A DNA stretch of 64,000 nt from Pseudomonas flexibilis (GCF_000802425.1 NZ_JRUD01000008.1:113756-177755), one strand, 5' to 3'. Shown: positions 22,826-34,979, numbered from the stretch's first letter. Notes: a model not told the origin generated them from the sequence alone. Numbers and translations: made by a program.

Positions 22826-23009
22826 TTGCCTTTGCATGCCGGCACCCTGTGGGGCAGCCACCTGCTGCAGGCCCAGGGCGGCACCGGTCAGCTGCACCTG
22901 ATTCGAAGGGGACCGATAACGGTCGTGCATGGTTCAACCCGGCTGCAGATTGATCGTCCCAGTCTGCTGCTCTATCCGCGGCCGATCGCCCACCGCTTCG
23001 AAAGCGATC
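22826..23009 (+). pseudogene. AraC-family regulator, internal cupin-domain remnant
   Basis: The plus-strand frame after 22826 reads [13 protein letters not shown], then [13 protein letters not shown], then PSLLLYPRPIAHRFESDP. These are the conserved blocks of the N-terminal cupin domain of AraC-type activators. An in-frame TGA lies immediately before it, so the first ~20 residues are gone. After about 23009 the similarity ends and the C-terminal helix-turn-helix domain is absent. It points away from ohr, suggesting a former divergent regulator. Confidence 0.7.
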
Positions 23010-23132
23010 CAATAAAAAGGACAGATTCAATTTCCGCGCTGACTGCCAGCAAAGCGCAGGCTAGGGTCAGCCGTGCTCCAGAAAATCCTGCCCACCCTGC
23101 TCTTCCCGGCAGGGTCCAGTTTATTCCAGACG

Positions 23133-23163
23133 AAAAAAAGCCCCGCATTGCGGGGCCTTTTTG
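23133..23163 (-). terminator. Terminator of the cold-shock gene
   Basis: On the minus strand AGGCCCCGC-AAT-GCGGGGCTTTTTTT forms a 9-base stem with a seven-T run, 12 bases after the stop codon. Confidence 0.92.
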
Positions 23164-23174
23164 CATCAGGCGTC

Positions 23175-23387
23175 TTAGTTGACTTGAACCTGATCAGCCT
23201 GCATCCCTTTCTGGCCTTTGGCCGGCACGAAAGAGACGGATTGGCCTTCGCTCAGGCTTTTGAAGCCTGCGCTTTCGATTGAGCGGTAGTGAACGAACAG
23301 GTCGGCGCTGCCATCAGTCGGGGTGATGAAGCCGAAACCTTTTTCATCGTTGAACCACTTGACGGTGCCAGTTTGACGAGTAGACAT
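23175..23387 (-). CDS. Cold-shock domain protein, CspA family
   Basis: The 70-residue protein is a single cold-shock domain with the RNA-binding motifs KGFGFITP (RNP1, about 16-23) and DLFVHY (RNP2, about 29-34). Members act as RNA chaperones that melt structured mRNA. I use the ATG giving [12 protein letters not shown]. The gene has an AT-rich upstream region and its own terminator. Which of the several Pseudomonas csp paralogues it is cannot be decided from sequence alone. Confidence 0.95.
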   Translation of the reverse strand: MSTRQTGTVKWFNDEKGFGFITPTDGSADLFVHYRSIESAGFKSLSEGQSVSFVPAKGQKGMQADQVQVN

Positions 23388-23660
23388 GCTGTATCTCCAG
23401 GGTAAATTAAGACTTCGACGCTGAAACATTCAGGCCGAGACTGAGAAGCCAATAGCAAAACGAACCAGGGAGATGAGGCATTGAAGCATCAAACTGTGTA
23501 TCGAAGTGGCAATCGCAAAGCAGTGAGGCGAATATACGCTAATTCCTGAAAAGGTATAGTTTTATTTTCTTTGCAGGTTTCCCGGAAATAAATAAACGCT
23601 TACTGGTTAGATTATTATCCAGCAATTAACACGCAAGCTGTTGATTCTATACAACTATTT
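23388..23660 (-). promoter_or_regulatory. AT-rich upstream region/leader of the cold-shock gene
   Basis: This 270-base stretch is markedly richer in A and T than the rest of the window (for example TATAGTTTTATTTTC around 23555-23572) and has no coding frame. By comparison with other csp genes it probably holds the promoter and a long 5' untranslated leader. A near-palindrome at about 23661-23697 (GGGAG...CGGAAA / TTTCCG...CTCCC) borders it. No exact promoter can be fixed by eye. Confidence 0.45.
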
Positions 23661-23807
23661 GGGGAGACGCGGAAAGACCATTTTCCGTCGCTCCCACGCA
23701 GGCGTGAGCCTAGGTGCTGCGGGCCTTTTCAAGGCAAGGCGCGCACCGCGGGCCGTCGGTGAGCAGCTCGACAGCGCCCACATAGGCGCCCTGCGGCAGC
23801 TCCTGGG

Positions 23808-23915
23808 CTTGGCCATGCGCTGATCCAGCCAGGCATCGACTTCGGCCTCGAACCACCCGGCGCAGCGCGGCGTCAGCATGAAGTGCTGAGGGAACTCGCC
23901 GCGCTTCTCCAGGTT
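23808..23915 (-). pseudogene. AlpA-family phage/island regulator remnant
   Basis: After a TAA at 23916-23918, the minus strand encodes NLEKRGEFPQHFMLTPRC, then AGWFEAEVDAWLDQRM. This matches the C-terminal half of AlpA-type excisionase/regulator proteins found in integrative elements. The N-terminal helix-turn-helix half is absent and the continuation is not recognisable. It lies about 160 bases beyond the 3' end of guaA, a known integration hot spot, so it is best read as the scar of a lost element. Confidence 0.65.
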
Positions 23916-23997
23916 TTATTGTGGTGGCCGACAGGTCGGCCACCAGATCGACCGGCGCCAGCCAGTGTCTACCGATGATGGTTAGCGAACGACAGAA

Positions 23998-24033
23998 ACA
24001 CAAAGGCCCCTGTATTTACAGGGGCCTTTGTGT
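23998..24033 (-). terminator. Terminator of guaBA
   Basis: A perfect 17-base inverted repeat (ACACAAAGGCCCCTGTA / TACAGGGGCCTTTGTGT) with a two-base loop lies 40 bases after the guaA stop. Short T-runs on both sides make it possibly bidirectional. Confidence 0.85.
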
Positions 24034-24073
24034 ATTTCACGAATGACGTTGAACGGTAAAAAACGCTACCTGA

Positions 24074-25654
<1,581 letters not shown>

Positions 25655-25687
25655 GGGCTTTCCTTCGGAAAAAGCTTGAAGCGGAAA

Positions 25688-25748
25688 GCCGGAAGCTGGA
25701 AGAGAAAGCGGAGCCCATGCTCGCGACTTTCAACTTCCAGCTTCCGGC
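25688..25748. repeat. Inverted repeat in the guaB-guaA gap
   Basis: GCCGGAAGCTGGAAG (25688-25702) is perfectly inverted at 25734-25748. The element sits inside the guaBA operon between the guaB stop and the guaA start and differs in sequence from the two other repeat families. It could modulate guaA expression or mRNA stability. Confidence 0.7.
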
Positions 25749-25767
25749 GCCTGTTTAGCCGAGTGGA

Positions 25768-27305
<1,538 letters not shown>

Positions 27306-27321
27306 CGCGGATTGCGCCCCT

Positions 27322-27759
27322 TTACCCCAACGCCTGCAGATTGGCCAGGATGCGACGGTGCACCTGCTGGCACAGCTGCAGGTCGGCGGGGTCGATGCCG
27401 GCCAGCAGCTGGCCGCGCAGCTCATCGGCGATGTGCTGGATGCGCTTGATCAGCGGCAGCGCCTGCTCGCAGAGCATCACCCGTTTGGCACGGCGGTCTT
27501 CCGGCGCCTCCAGACGCTGCACCAGTCCCTGGCCTTCCAGGCTGTCGAGCAGGCGCGCCAGTGTCGGCCCCTCGATGCCGACACTTTGCGCTAACTGGCT
27601 CTGGGTGGGCGCAGCCTCGAAGCGCGAGAGATGCAGCAGCACCAGCCAGCGCGCCTGGGACAGGCCGATGTCCGCCAGTCGGCGGTCGAGCTCGGCGCGC
27701 CAGGAACGGGACAGTTGGGTGAGCTGCATTGCGAAGGTGTGCTGTTCGAACTGACTCAT
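27322..27759 (-). CDS. MarR-family transcriptional regulator
   Basis: The 145-residue protein has the MarR winged helix. Recognition-helix sequence [20 protein letters not shown] (about 61-80) precedes the wing [14 protein letters not shown]. It resembles SlyA/MarR repressors of stress or efflux genes. Its target is not obvious from the neighbours. Two direct copies of GGGCTAA lie just upstream and overlap a possible -10, suggesting autoregulation. Confidence 0.9.
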   Translation of the reverse strand: MSQFEQHTFAMQLTQLSRSWRAELDRRLADIGLSQARWLVLLHLSRFEAAPTQSQLAQSVGIEGPTLARLLDSLEGQGLVQRLEAPEDRRAKRVMLCEQALPLIKRIQHIADELRGQLLAGIDPADLQLCQQVHRRILANLQALG

Positions 27760-27771
27760 ATTCTTGTAGTT

Positions 27772-27793
27772 GGGCTAACCATTAGTGGGCTAA
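27772..27793. promoter_or_regulatory. Candidate operator in front of the marR gene
   Basis: TGGGCTAA occurs twice, 15 bases apart (27771-27778 and 27786-27793), and CTAA-CCA-TTAG forms an inverted repeat between them. A TATTAT (minus strand, 27794-27799) adjoins it. MarR proteins often repress their own genes from such sites; this is inference. Confidence 0.4.
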
Positions 27794-27824
27794 ATAATAC
27801 GCCAGGACGCCGACCAGGGAGGCG

Positions 27825-28829
27825 TCACCATTTCGCATAGTGGTCCTCGACGAAGCCCCAGAGGTTGTCGAGACGGATGGCGGCGCGACCGGGCGGCCGC
27901 AGCCAGCCGTCGAAACGGCCGTACACCTGCTTGAAATTGCTGGCCAGCAGCAGGGCATTCACCCGCTCGGCGTGCAAGCCGCAGCCCGCGAACGTCAGCT
28001 CGACCCGGCCATCGCCGGAGCGTATACGCCAGGGTGCCAGCGGCCGGTCCCGCTGGAACTCGAAACGCACCCCGCCCACCGGCACCAGCTCGCCGTCCAG
28101 CCAGAAGCAGTTTTCGCTGAAGCTGGTTTCATTGACGCCGCAGGACAGGTTGAGGCCGACCCGCTGGCCCTGCGCGACGCCGGACAGGCAGGCCCAGTTC
28201 CAGTAGGTTTCCGGACGCATGTAGCCCGCCGACCAGTCGTGGTGGGCGAAACAGTCGAGCGCCTGCAGATCGAACGCGCCGAGCGGGCTGCGCACCTGCC
28301 CGTCGCAGCGCACGCCGGCCACCTTGCGGGCGTACACCCAGCCGGTCGGCCCGGTGGGCGTGCAGATGTGCATGGGCTGGAAGGCCTGCTCGTCGAAGGA
28401 CGCCTCGATGTGCAAGCCGTCGTCGAGGGCGACATCGAGGCGCTTCACGCCACCCCGGTTGTCCATGCGCAAGCGGTTGCCGCGCCAGCTCAACTCGCAG
28501 ATACCGTCGTCCGGCGCCTGCGAGAACCGCATCCCCAGGCCCAGCGGCAGGCGGAACTGCCGCTCAACGCGCCGGCCGCTGGCCGGGTGGTAGAGGTAGA
28601 CGAACCCGGCCCCGAGCAGACTCAGATCGGCCAGTGCACACCCCCCAATCAACTCGTCGCTGATCAGGCCGAAATACTGAAACTGGTGAAAGCGGCGCCA
28701 CTTGGCCAGCCGGCCCAGCCGCCGCCCCATGGGTGAGCGCAGATCGAAGTCGCGATGATTGACCAGCGCCGGGCCTCGGGGAAAGATCCCGATCCTTGGC
28801 TGGCCGTCGGGCTGTATCAAGCGGTCCAT
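27825..28829 (-). CDS. DUF2804 family protein
   Basis: The 334-residue protein matches the DUF2804 family in overall pattern: a start with MDRLIQPDGQPRIGIFP, a CFAHHDWSAGYMR block near residue 215, the ETYWNWACLSG segment and a C-terminal NFKQVYGRFDGW. The fold of the family suggests a beta-rich carbohydrate- or lipid-related protein, but no activity is established. I use the ATG giving MDRLIQ; the longer frame adds 20 residues of low support. It follows the diguanylate cyclase gene on the same strand. Confidence 0.82.
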   Translation of the reverse strand: MDRLIQPDGQPRIGIFPRGPALVNHRDFDLRSPMGRRLGRLAKWRRFHQFQYFGLISDELIGGCALADLSLLGAGFVYLYHPASGRRVERQFRLPLGLGMRFSQAPDDGICELSWRGNRLRMDNRGGVKRLDVALDDGLHIEASFDEQAFQPMHICTPTGPTGWVYARKVAGVRCDGQVRSPLGAFDLQALDCFAHHDWSAGYMRPETYWNWACLSGVAQGQRVGLNLSCGVNETSFSENCFWLDGELVPVGGVRFEFQRDRPLAPWRIRSGDGRVELTFAGCGLHAERVNALLLASNFKQVYGRFDGWLRPPGRAAIRLDNLWGFVEDHYAKW

Positions 28830-28892
28830 GGCGTCTGGCCTTCCTGTTGAGGGGGTTGTGTCGTCGCTCGACGCCGCAGGTCTGTACACGTC

Positions 28893-30119
28893 TCAGAGGT
28901 CCTGGCGGAAGTCGTCGCGATCCAGATCGACCTCCGGCTCCAGATCCAGCCGGTCGCTGGCCATCACCACACGGTTGCGGCCGGACGCCTTGGCCCGGTA
29001 CAGCGCCTGGTCGGCCCGCACGTACAGCTCGTCGATCGAGCGCAACACGTCGCCGTTGACAATGCTGACGCCACCGAGCGACAGCGTCACCACGCCGGAG
29101 GGCGACGCCGCGTGTTCGATGGCCAGATTGCGTAACCGCGCGCACAGGGCTTCGGCCCGTTCGCGGGCATCGTGGGCAGTGCTGCCATACAACAGCAGGG
29201 CGAACTCCTCACCGCCCAGACGCACCGCCATGTCCAGCGGCCGGCGCGCGGCCTGCTCGAACAGCCGGGCCACCTGCTGCAGCGTCTCGTCGCCGGCCTG
29301 GTGACCGTAGCAGTCGTTGTAGCGCTTGAAGTGATCGATGTCGCCCAGCAGCATCGCCAGCGGCTGTCCCTCGCGCTGGCTCTGGCGCCACAGGGCATCC
29401 AGGTGACGGTGGAAGCTGCGCCGGTTGTGCAGGCCTGTGAGGCTGTCGTGATCGGCCAGCTGGCGCAACAGGCAGCGGATCAGGAACTGCTCCCGGGACT
29501 TGTATTCGAGCTGGTAGCAGCCCACCGCGCCGATCAGGTTACCGAACAGCAGATACAGCAGCTGCGACAGCAGCGAGCTCTGGGTACCGATGGTGAACTC
29601 CAGCGCTGCATAGCCGAGCAGGATGGCGAGGGAGACCCCGATGGCTTCGGGTAGGCGCAGGCCGGCCAGAAAATAGCTGCCCAGACAGATCAGCAGCAGG
29701 CCTTCGGAGGGATAGCCGGGGAAGACCCATTGCGCCATCACCACCACCACGGCGGTGCCGAGGCCCATGGCCAGCACACAGACCAGGGTGAGCGGACCCA
29801 GCAGGACGATATGGCGGCGCTGCAGCACCAGGCCAACACAGGCCAGCAGCAACACCAGCACCCCGGCGCGCACGGCCAGCACCCACCAGAGCACCGGCGG
29901 GGCAATGAAACGGAAGTCCAGCAGCCCCTGCACCAGCAGGATCAGGACACAGACCAGCAAGGCAATGCGCCGCAGCGCAAACGTGTGGTCAAGCTGGTAA
30001 CGCTGGTACTCCGCCTCCAGTTCCGGCGTGAAGCTCAGCCACCGGAAGCCGCGTTCCAGCTGTTCCGCATAGGGGTTGGTGGGTACATCCTCAAGTCGTA
30101 AGCGAAGCGCATTGCCCAA
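28893..30119 (-). CDS. Membrane-bound diguanylate cyclase (GGDEF)
   Basis: The 408-residue protein has about six membrane segments between residues 50 and 200 and a C-terminal GGDEF domain. The catalytic motif is GGEEF at 302-306 and is therefore likely active in making cyclic di-GMP. The inhibitory I-site RxxD is present as RPLD at 293-296, five residues upstream, so product feedback inhibition is expected. No recognisable sensory domain other than the membrane part is seen. It precedes the DUF2804 gene by 63 bases. Confidence 0.93.
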   Translation of the reverse strand: MGNALRLRLEDVPTNPYAEQLERGFRWLSFTPELEAEYQRYQLDHTFALRRIALLVCVLILLVQGLLDFRFIAPPVLWWVLAVRAGVLVLLLACVGLVLQRRHIVLLGPLTLVCVLAMGLGTAVVVVMAQWVFPGYPSEGLLLICLGSYFLAGLRLPEAIGVSLAILLGYAALEFTIGTQSSLLSQLLYLLFGNLIGAVGCYQLEYKSREQFLIRCLLRQLADHDSLTGLHNRRSFHRHLDALWRQSQREGQPLAMLLGDIDHFKRYNDCYGHQAGDETLQQVARLFEQAARRPLDMAVRLGGEEFALLLYGSTAHDARERAEALCARLRNLAIEHAASPSGVVTLSLGGVSIVNGDVLRSIDELYVRADQALYRAKASGRNRVVMASDRLDLEPEVDLDRDDFRQDL

Positions 30120-30220
30120 TTGTCATTCCCTGATCTATCAACTCGCGCCACCCTAACGCCCTGGGTGACTGACTGCAATATGACATCATAATGTGTCAAA
30201 AGGCCGGCACAAAAGCGCGA

Positions 30221-31009
30221 TCAGCGCCCAGGTTCGAACGATGGATCCTCTTCATCAGCCCCTTCGGATGACTCGACAGTCTCTTCGAGCAGGTCGTCGA
30301 AATCGGTCTTGAGCCCCTGCTCCATCTCGTCCAGTTCGGCCAACAAGGTGCGGAAGCTGATCTCGCCCGCCGCCGGCGAGCCCCCCTCCTCGTCCGCGCC
30401 GGCAACGTCGGCACGGGCTTGCAGGCCCGCCGGCACCGGCAGCTCGTCATCCTGTACCGGCGTCGGCTCCGGCTCCATGGCGCGCAGTTCGGCCAGCGGC
30501 GGCAGCGCATCCAGGCTGCTCAGGTTAAAATGGTCCAGAAAGGCCTTGGTGGTGGCCAGCATCGCCGGCCGGCCGGGCACCTCGCGATAACCGACGACGC
30601 GGATCCACTCGCGCTCCTGCAGGGTCTTGACGATCTGGCTGCTGACCTGCACGCCGCGGATATCCTCGATCTCGCCCCGGGTAATCGGCTGGCGGTAGGC
30701 GATCAACGCCAGGGTTTCCAGCAGCGCGCGGGAATAGCGTTGCGGGCGCTCCTCCCACAGGCGGCCGACCCATGGGGCGAAGCGCTCGCGCACCTGCAGG
30801 CGGTAGCCGCTGGCGACTTCCTTCAGCTCGAAGGCGCGCCCTTCGCAACGCTGGCCCAGCACCTCCAGCGCCGCACGCAGCTGGGCGGCATCCGGACGCT
30901 CGGCCTCGTCGAACAGCTCGCTCATGCGCTCCAGTGACAAGGGCTTGCCAGCTGCCAGCAGCAGGGCTTCCAGCAGGGTGGCCAGATCGTTCGGGTCGGA
31001 CAGGTTCAT
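30221..31009 (-). CDS. scpB: Segregation and condensation protein B
   Basis: ScpB is a paired winged-helix kleisin partner that works with ScpA and SMC in chromosome organisation. The 262-residue protein has the ScpB core (about 10-175) with IAYRQPITRGEIEDIRGV. A long acidic tail of about 80 residues (rich in Glu and Asp) is typical of Pseudomonas. Its ATG overlaps the scpA stop (ATGA), so translation is coupled. Confidence 0.95.
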   Translation of the reverse strand: MNLSDPNDLATLLEALLLAAGKPLSLERMSELFDEAERPDAAQLRAALEVLGQRCEGRAFELKEVASGYRLQVRERFAPWVGRLWEERPQRYSRALLETLALIAYRQPITRGEIEDIRGVQVSSQIVKTLQEREWIRVVGYREVPGRPAMLATTKAFLDHFNLSSLDALPPLAELRAMEPEPTPVQDDELPVPAGLQARADVAGADEEGGSPAAGEISFRTLLAELDEMEQGLKTDFDDLLEETVESSEGADEEDPSFEPGR

Positions 31010-31833
31010 GCTTGCTCGGCCTCTGCGCGGACGCGGACGTGGATGGGGGCGAAGGGTTCGTTCTGCACCAGCTCGACCAGGGATTCCTTGATGAGTTCGA
31101 GAATGGCCATGAAGGTCACCACCACACCCAGGCGGCCCTCCTCCACCCGGAACAGCTGGACGAACGGCACGAAGTGCCCGTCGCGCAGGCGCTCCAGCAC
31201 TTCACTCATGCGCTCGCGGGTGGACAGCGCCTCGCGGGTCACCTGGTGGCTTTCGAACATATCGGCGCGACGCAGCACCTCGGCCATGGCCAGCAGCAGC
31301 TCGGACAGCTCGACCTGCGGCAGCAGCATGCGCGCCCGCGCCTGCGGCGCTTCCAGACGCGGCACATGCAGATCGCGGCCCAGGCGCGGCAGCTCGTCGA
31401 GGTCCTCGGCGGCGGCCTTGAAGCGCTCGTACTCCTGCAGGCGGCGGATCAGTTCGGCACGCGGGTCCTCCTCGTCCTCATCTTCTTCGCTAGAGCGCGG
31501 CAGCAGCATGCGCGACTTGATCTCCGCCAGCATGGCGGCCATCACCAGGTACTCGGCGGCCAGCTCCAGGCGCGCGACCTTCATCAGTTCGACATACCCC
31601 ATGTACTGGCGGGTGATCTCCGCCACCGGGATGTCGAGGATGTCGATGTTCTGCTTGCGGATCAGGTAGAGCAGCAGGTCCAGCGGCCCCTCGAACGCTT
31701 CGAGGAACACCTCCAGGGCATCCGGCGGGATGTACAGGTCCTGGGGCATTTCGGTGACGGCCTCGCCGTATACCAGCGCCAGCGGCAACTGTTCCGGAAC
31801 GGGGATGGCGGCCTGCGCCTCGATCGACGTCAT
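31006..31833 (-). CDS. scpA: Segregation and condensation protein A
   Basis: ScpA is the kleisin subunit of the SMC-ScpAB complex. The 275-residue protein carries the N-terminal motif FEGPLDLLLYLIRKQNIDILDIPV (about 47-70), a central acidic linker (SSEEDEDEEDPR) and a C-terminal winged helix. It lies 4 bases after yciO and overlaps scpB, in the widely kept order rnm-yciO-scpA-scpB. Confidence 0.95.
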   Translation of the reverse strand: MTSIEAQAAIPVPEQLPLALVYGEAVTEMPQDLYIPPDALEVFLEAFEGPLDLLLYLIRKQNIDILDIPVAEITRQYMGYVELMKVARLELAAEYLVMAAMLAEIKSRMLLPRSSEEDEDEEDPRAELIRRLQEYERFKAAAEDLDELPRLGRDLHVPRLEAPQARARMLLPQVELSELLLAMAEVLRRADMFESHQVTREALSTRERMSEVLERLRDGHFVPFVQLFRVEEGRLGVVVTFMAILELIKESLVELVQNEPFAPIHVRVRAEAEQA

Positions 31834-31837
31834 GGCG

Positions 31838-32467
31838 TCAGGCGCTTTCCTGGAACGGCGCCGGATCGCCGCAGCCGACCCGCGCCACCTCGGGCCTGTC
31901 GCCGGTCAGGTTGACCACCGTCGACGCCTCCAGGCCACCGAAGCCGCCGTCGATGATCAGATCGACATGATGTTCCAGCAGGCCGCGCATGTCGTAGGGA
32001 TCACTGAGCGGCAGGTCCTCGCCGGGCATGATCAGGCTCACCGACATCAGCGGCGCATCCAGCTCGCGCAGCAGCGCCTGGGCAATCGGGTGGGCCGGCA
32101 CGCGCAGGCCGATGGTGCGGCGCTTGGGGTGCAGCAGCATGCGCGGCACTTCGCGGGTGGCGTCGAGGATGAAGGTGTAGGGGCCCGGGGTATGCGTCTT
32201 CAGCAGCCGGAACGCGCCGGTGTCCACCTTGGCGAAGATGCCCAGCTGCGAGAGGTCGCAGCACACCAGGGTGAAGTTGTGTTTGTCGTCCAGCCGGCGC
32301 AGGCGACGGATGCGCTCCAGCGCGCCCTTGTCGCCCAACTGGCAGCCCAGCGCGTAGGAGGAGTCGGTCGGGTAGACGATCACCCCGCCGGCGCGCAGGA
32401 TTTCCGCGGCCTGCTTGATCAGCCGCGGCTGGGGATTCTCCGGGTGGATCTGGAAAAACTGGCTCAT
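31838..32467 (-). CDS. YciO-type Sua5/YrdC family protein (threonylcarbamoyl-AMP synthase-like)
   Basis: The 209-residue protein has the YrdC/Sua5 fold with PTDSSYALGCQLGDKGALERI (about 28-48), KHNFTLVC and HPKRRTIGLRVPAHP. The YciO subgroup resembles enzymes that make threonylcarbamoyl-adenylate for tRNA t6A, but its members have weak or uncertain activity. I use the ATG giving MSQFFQIHPENPQ. It follows rnm after 14 bases. Confidence 0.9.
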   Translation of the reverse strand: MSQFFQIHPENPQPRLIKQAAEILRAGGVIVYPTDSSYALGCQLGDKGALERIRRLRRLDDKHNFTLVCCDLSQLGIFAKVDTGAFRLLKTHTPGPYTFILDATREVPRMLLHPKRRTIGLRVPAHPIAQALLRELDAPLMSVSLIMPGEDLPLSDPYDMRGLLEHHVDLIIDGGFGGLEASTVVNLTGDRPEVARVGCGDPAPFQESA

Positions 32468-32481
32468 GACCTCTCCCTTGC

Positions 32482-33369
32482 TCAATGCACGGCCCTGGGC
32501 GGACTGTCGCTGAAACGCAGCCACAATGGCGACAGATCTTCCGGCAGAGGGCGATAAAGTCCCAGCTCGGCCCACTGGGCCGGCGCATGGAAATCGCTGC
32601 CGATACTGGCCAGCAGACCGAACTCGCGGGCCAGGATGGCCAGGCTGCCGACCTGCTCGGCGGGCTGCAGGCCATTGACCACTTCCAGCGCCTGGCCGCC
32701 GGCGGCAATGAATTCGCTGACCAGCCGACGCCGCTTGCTGCGGGTGAAGTCGTACTGGCGCGGATGGGCCAGGCTGACCCAGGCGCCGGCGGCACGCAGG
32801 GTCGCCACTGTCTGCTCCAGGCTCGGCCAGTGCTGTTTCACGTCACCCAGCTTGCCGGCGCCCAGCCACTTGCGGAACGCCTCGGAACGATCGCGCACAT
32901 GCCCGGCGCGCAGCAGGAATTCGGCGAAATGCGGTCGCCCCGGGGCATTCTGACCGTCGCCCAGCTCATGCTGGATCGCCCGGGCGCCCTCCAGCGCGCC
33001 GGGCATGCCCTTGGCCGCCAGGCGTCGGGCGATCTCCTCGGCGCGGCTCCAGCGCGCCAGGCGCAAGTCTTCCAGCGCCGCACACAGTGCTGGCGCCTGG
33101 CGGTCGAAGCCGTAACCCAGCACATGAATGGTGGCGCCACCCCACAGGCAGGACAGCTCAACGCCGTTGACGAAGCGCATGCCCAGCCGCTCGGCTGCGG
33201 CACGGGCTTCGTCCAGGCCGTCCAGGGTGTCGTGATCGGTCAGGGCCAGCAGGCCCACGCCGCAGGCATGGGCGCGCGCCACCACATCGGCGGGCGCGAA
33301 TACGCCGTCGGAAGCAGTGCTGTGGCAGTGCAGGTCGACCTTCAGGAGGCCGCTTTCGCATTCAGTCAT
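32482..33369 (-). CDS. rnm: PHP-domain 5'-3' exoribonuclease Rnm (RNase AM/YciV)
   Basis: The 295-residue protein is a PHP metallophosphoesterase with the metal-binding motifs [12 protein letters not shown] (about 11-22), LTDHDTLDG (about 43-51), SLAHPRQYD and the C-terminal SDFHAP. The E. coli counterpart (formerly trpH/yciV) degrades short RNAs and trims 5' ends of rRNA. It heads the rnm-yciO-scpAB operon and is divergent from yciB, with 41 bases between the starts. Confidence 0.92.
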   Translation of the reverse strand: MTECESGLLKVDLHCHSTASDGVFAPADVVARAHACGVGLLALTDHDTLDGLDEARAAAERLGMRFVNGVELSCLWGGATIHVLGYGFDRQAPALCAALEDLRLARWSRAEEIARRLAAKGMPGALEGARAIQHELGDGQNAPGRPHFAEFLLRAGHVRDRSEAFRKWLGAGKLGDVKQHWPSLEQTVATLRAAGAWVSLAHPRQYDFTRSKRRRLVSEFIAAGGQALEVVNGLQPAEQVGSLAILAREFGLLASIGSDFHAPAQWAELGLYRPLPEDLSPLWLRFSDSPPRAVH

Positions 33370-33410
33370 GTTTGTTATTATGCCGCGTCATCCCGCGCCT
33401 GGCTGCCACT

Positions 33411-34001
33411 GTGAAACAACTGATCGATTTCATTCCGCTGATCCTGTTCTTCATCGTCTACAAGATGGACCCGCGCAGCGTCGAACTGGCCGGCCAGAGC
33501 ATCGAGCTCGGCGGCATCTTCAGCGCCACCGCCGTGCTGATCGCCAGCTCGGTGATCGTCTACGGCCTGCTCTTCGTGCAACAGAAAAAACTGGAGAAGG
33601 GCCAGTGGTTGACCCTCCTCGCCTGCCTGGTGTTCGGCGGCATGACGCTGGCCTTCCACAGCGAGACCTTCCTCAAGTGGAAAGCCCCCGTGGTCAACTG
33701 GCTGTTCGCCACGGCCTTCGCCGCCACGCATTTCATCGGCGACCGCCCGCTGGTGCAGCGCATCATGGGCCACGCCATCAGCCTGCCGCAGCACCTGTGG
33801 GTGCGCCTGAACCTGGCCTGGGTGGTGTTTTTCCTGATCAGCGGCTTCGCCAACCTGTTCGTGGCCTTCACCTTCCATGACATCTGGGTGGACTTCAAGG
33901 TCTTCGGCAGCCTGGGCATGACCCTGCTGTTCCTGGTCGGTCAGGGCATCTTCCTGGCGCGCCATCTGCAACACGACGCCCCCAAGCAGGGCGAGGATTG
34001 A
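33411..34001 (+). CDS. yciB: Septation protein A / inner membrane protein YciB
   Basis: The 196-residue protein has about five membrane segments and the YciB N-terminus [20 protein letters not shown]. YciB/IspZ affects septation and envelope integrity in enterobacteria and Shigella. The start is a GTG (GTGAAACAACTG). The first ATGs lie either upstream in poor sequence or well inside. It is followed two bases later by the YciI gene. Confidence 0.93.
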   Translation: MKQLIDFIPLILFFIVYKMDPRSVELAGQSIELGGIFSATAVLIASSVIVYGLLFVQQKKLEKGQWLTLLACLVFGGMTLAFHSETFLKWKAPVVNWLFATAFAATHFIGDRPLVQRIMGHAISLPQHLWVRLNLAWVVFFLISGFANLFVAFTFHDIWVDFKVFGSLGMTLLFLVGQGIFLARHLQHDAPKQGED

Positions 34002-34003
34002 AC

Positions 34004-34288
34004 ATGCTGTACGCCATTATCGCCACCGATGTACCTGGCACCCTGGAACAGCGCCTGGCCGCCCGTCCGGCCCATCTGGCGCGCCTGCAACAGCTGAAGG
34101 ACGAGGGCCGCCTGGTGCTGGCCGGCCCGCACCCGGCCGAGGACGGCGAAGGCTTCACCGGCAGCCTGGTGGTCGCCGAGTTCGACTCCCTGCAGACCGC
34201 GCGTGACTGGGCGGCCGCCGATCCCTATCGAGATGCCGGCGTGTACGCCGACGTCATCGTCAAACCGTTCAAGCAGGTCTTCCCCTGA
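34004..34288 (+). CDS. YciI family protein
   Basis: The 94-residue ferredoxin-like protein has the YciI pattern: [37 protein letters not shown] with the conserved His-Asp pair, and a C-terminal [17 protein letters not shown]. Homologues are linked to chlorohydrolase-type chemistry, but the cellular role is unknown. It overlaps the transcription unit of yciB and precedes the response regulator by four bases. Confidence 0.92.
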   Translation: MLYAIIATDVPGTLEQRLAARPAHLARLQQLKDEGRLVLAGPHPAEDGEGFTGSLVVAEFDSLQTARDWAAADPYRDAGVYADVIVKPFKQVFP

Positions 34289-34292
34289 CGCC

Positions 34293-34979
34293 ATGAGCCA
34301 TGTGCTGCTGATCGACGACGACCAGGAGCTCTGCGAGCTGCTGGCAAGTTGGCTGCGCCAGGAAGGCTTCGAGGTGCGCGCCTGCCACGATGGGCAAAGC
34401 GCGCGCGCGGAGCTGGCGCAGAACGCGCCCGCCGCCGTGGTGTTGGACGTGATGCTGCCCGACGGCAGCGGCCTGGAGCTGCTCAAGCAGCTGCGCAGTC
34501 GGCATGCCGAGCTGCCGGTGCTGATGCTTTCGGCGCGTGGCGAACCGCTGGACCGCATTCTTGGCCTGGAGCTGGGCGCCGACGATTATCTGGCCAAGCC
34601 CTGCGATCCCCGCGAACTGACCGCCCGCCTGCGCGCCGTGCTGCGCCGCAGCGTGGCGCCGAGCGCGCCCAGCCAGTTGGAGCTGGACGACCTGACCTTC
34701 AGCCCCGCGCGTGGCGTGGCACGCATCGGCGAGCACGAGGTCAGCCTGACGGTATCCGAAGGCCGGCTGCTCGAAGCCCTGCTCGCGCAGCCGGGCGAGC
34801 CGCTGGACAAGCAGGAGCTCGCCCAGCTGGCCCTCGGCCGCAAGCTGACGCTCTACGACCGCAGCCTGGACATGCACGTCAGCAACCTGCGCAAGAAACT
34901 CGGCCCGCACCCGGACGGCAGCCCGCGCATCCTCGCGCTGCGCAGCCGCGGCTACTACTACAGCCGCCAGCCCCGCTGA
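34293..34979 (+). CDS. OmpR-family response regulator (CpxR-like)
   Basis: The 228-residue protein has a receiver domain with the acidic pocket IDDD (7-10), phospho-acceptor Asp52 in VLDVMLPDG and Lys102 in LAKPCDP. A C-terminal winged helix (SLTVSEGRLLEALL ... DMHVSNLRKKLG ... SRGYYY) follows. The gene order regulator, Spy/CpxP-like protein, kinase, together with a CpxR-type box, supports an envelope stress function. It follows yciI after four bases. Confidence 0.92.
   Translation: MSHVLLIDDDQELCELLASWLRQEGFEVRACHDGQSARAELAQNAPAAVVLDVMLPDGSGLELLKQLRSRHAELPVLMLSARGEPLDRILGLELGADDYLAKPCDPRELTARLRAVLRRSVAPSAPSQLELDDLTFSPARGVARIGEHEVSLTVSEGRLLEALLAQPGEPLDKQELAQLALGRKLTLYDRSLDMHVSNLRKKLGPHPDGSPRILALRSRGYYYSRQPR

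Noticed and set aside
23640..24060. A tRNA gene or intact integrase next to guaA
   Set aside because: No cloverleaf or integrase motif was found; only the AlpA fragment and the guaBA terminator.
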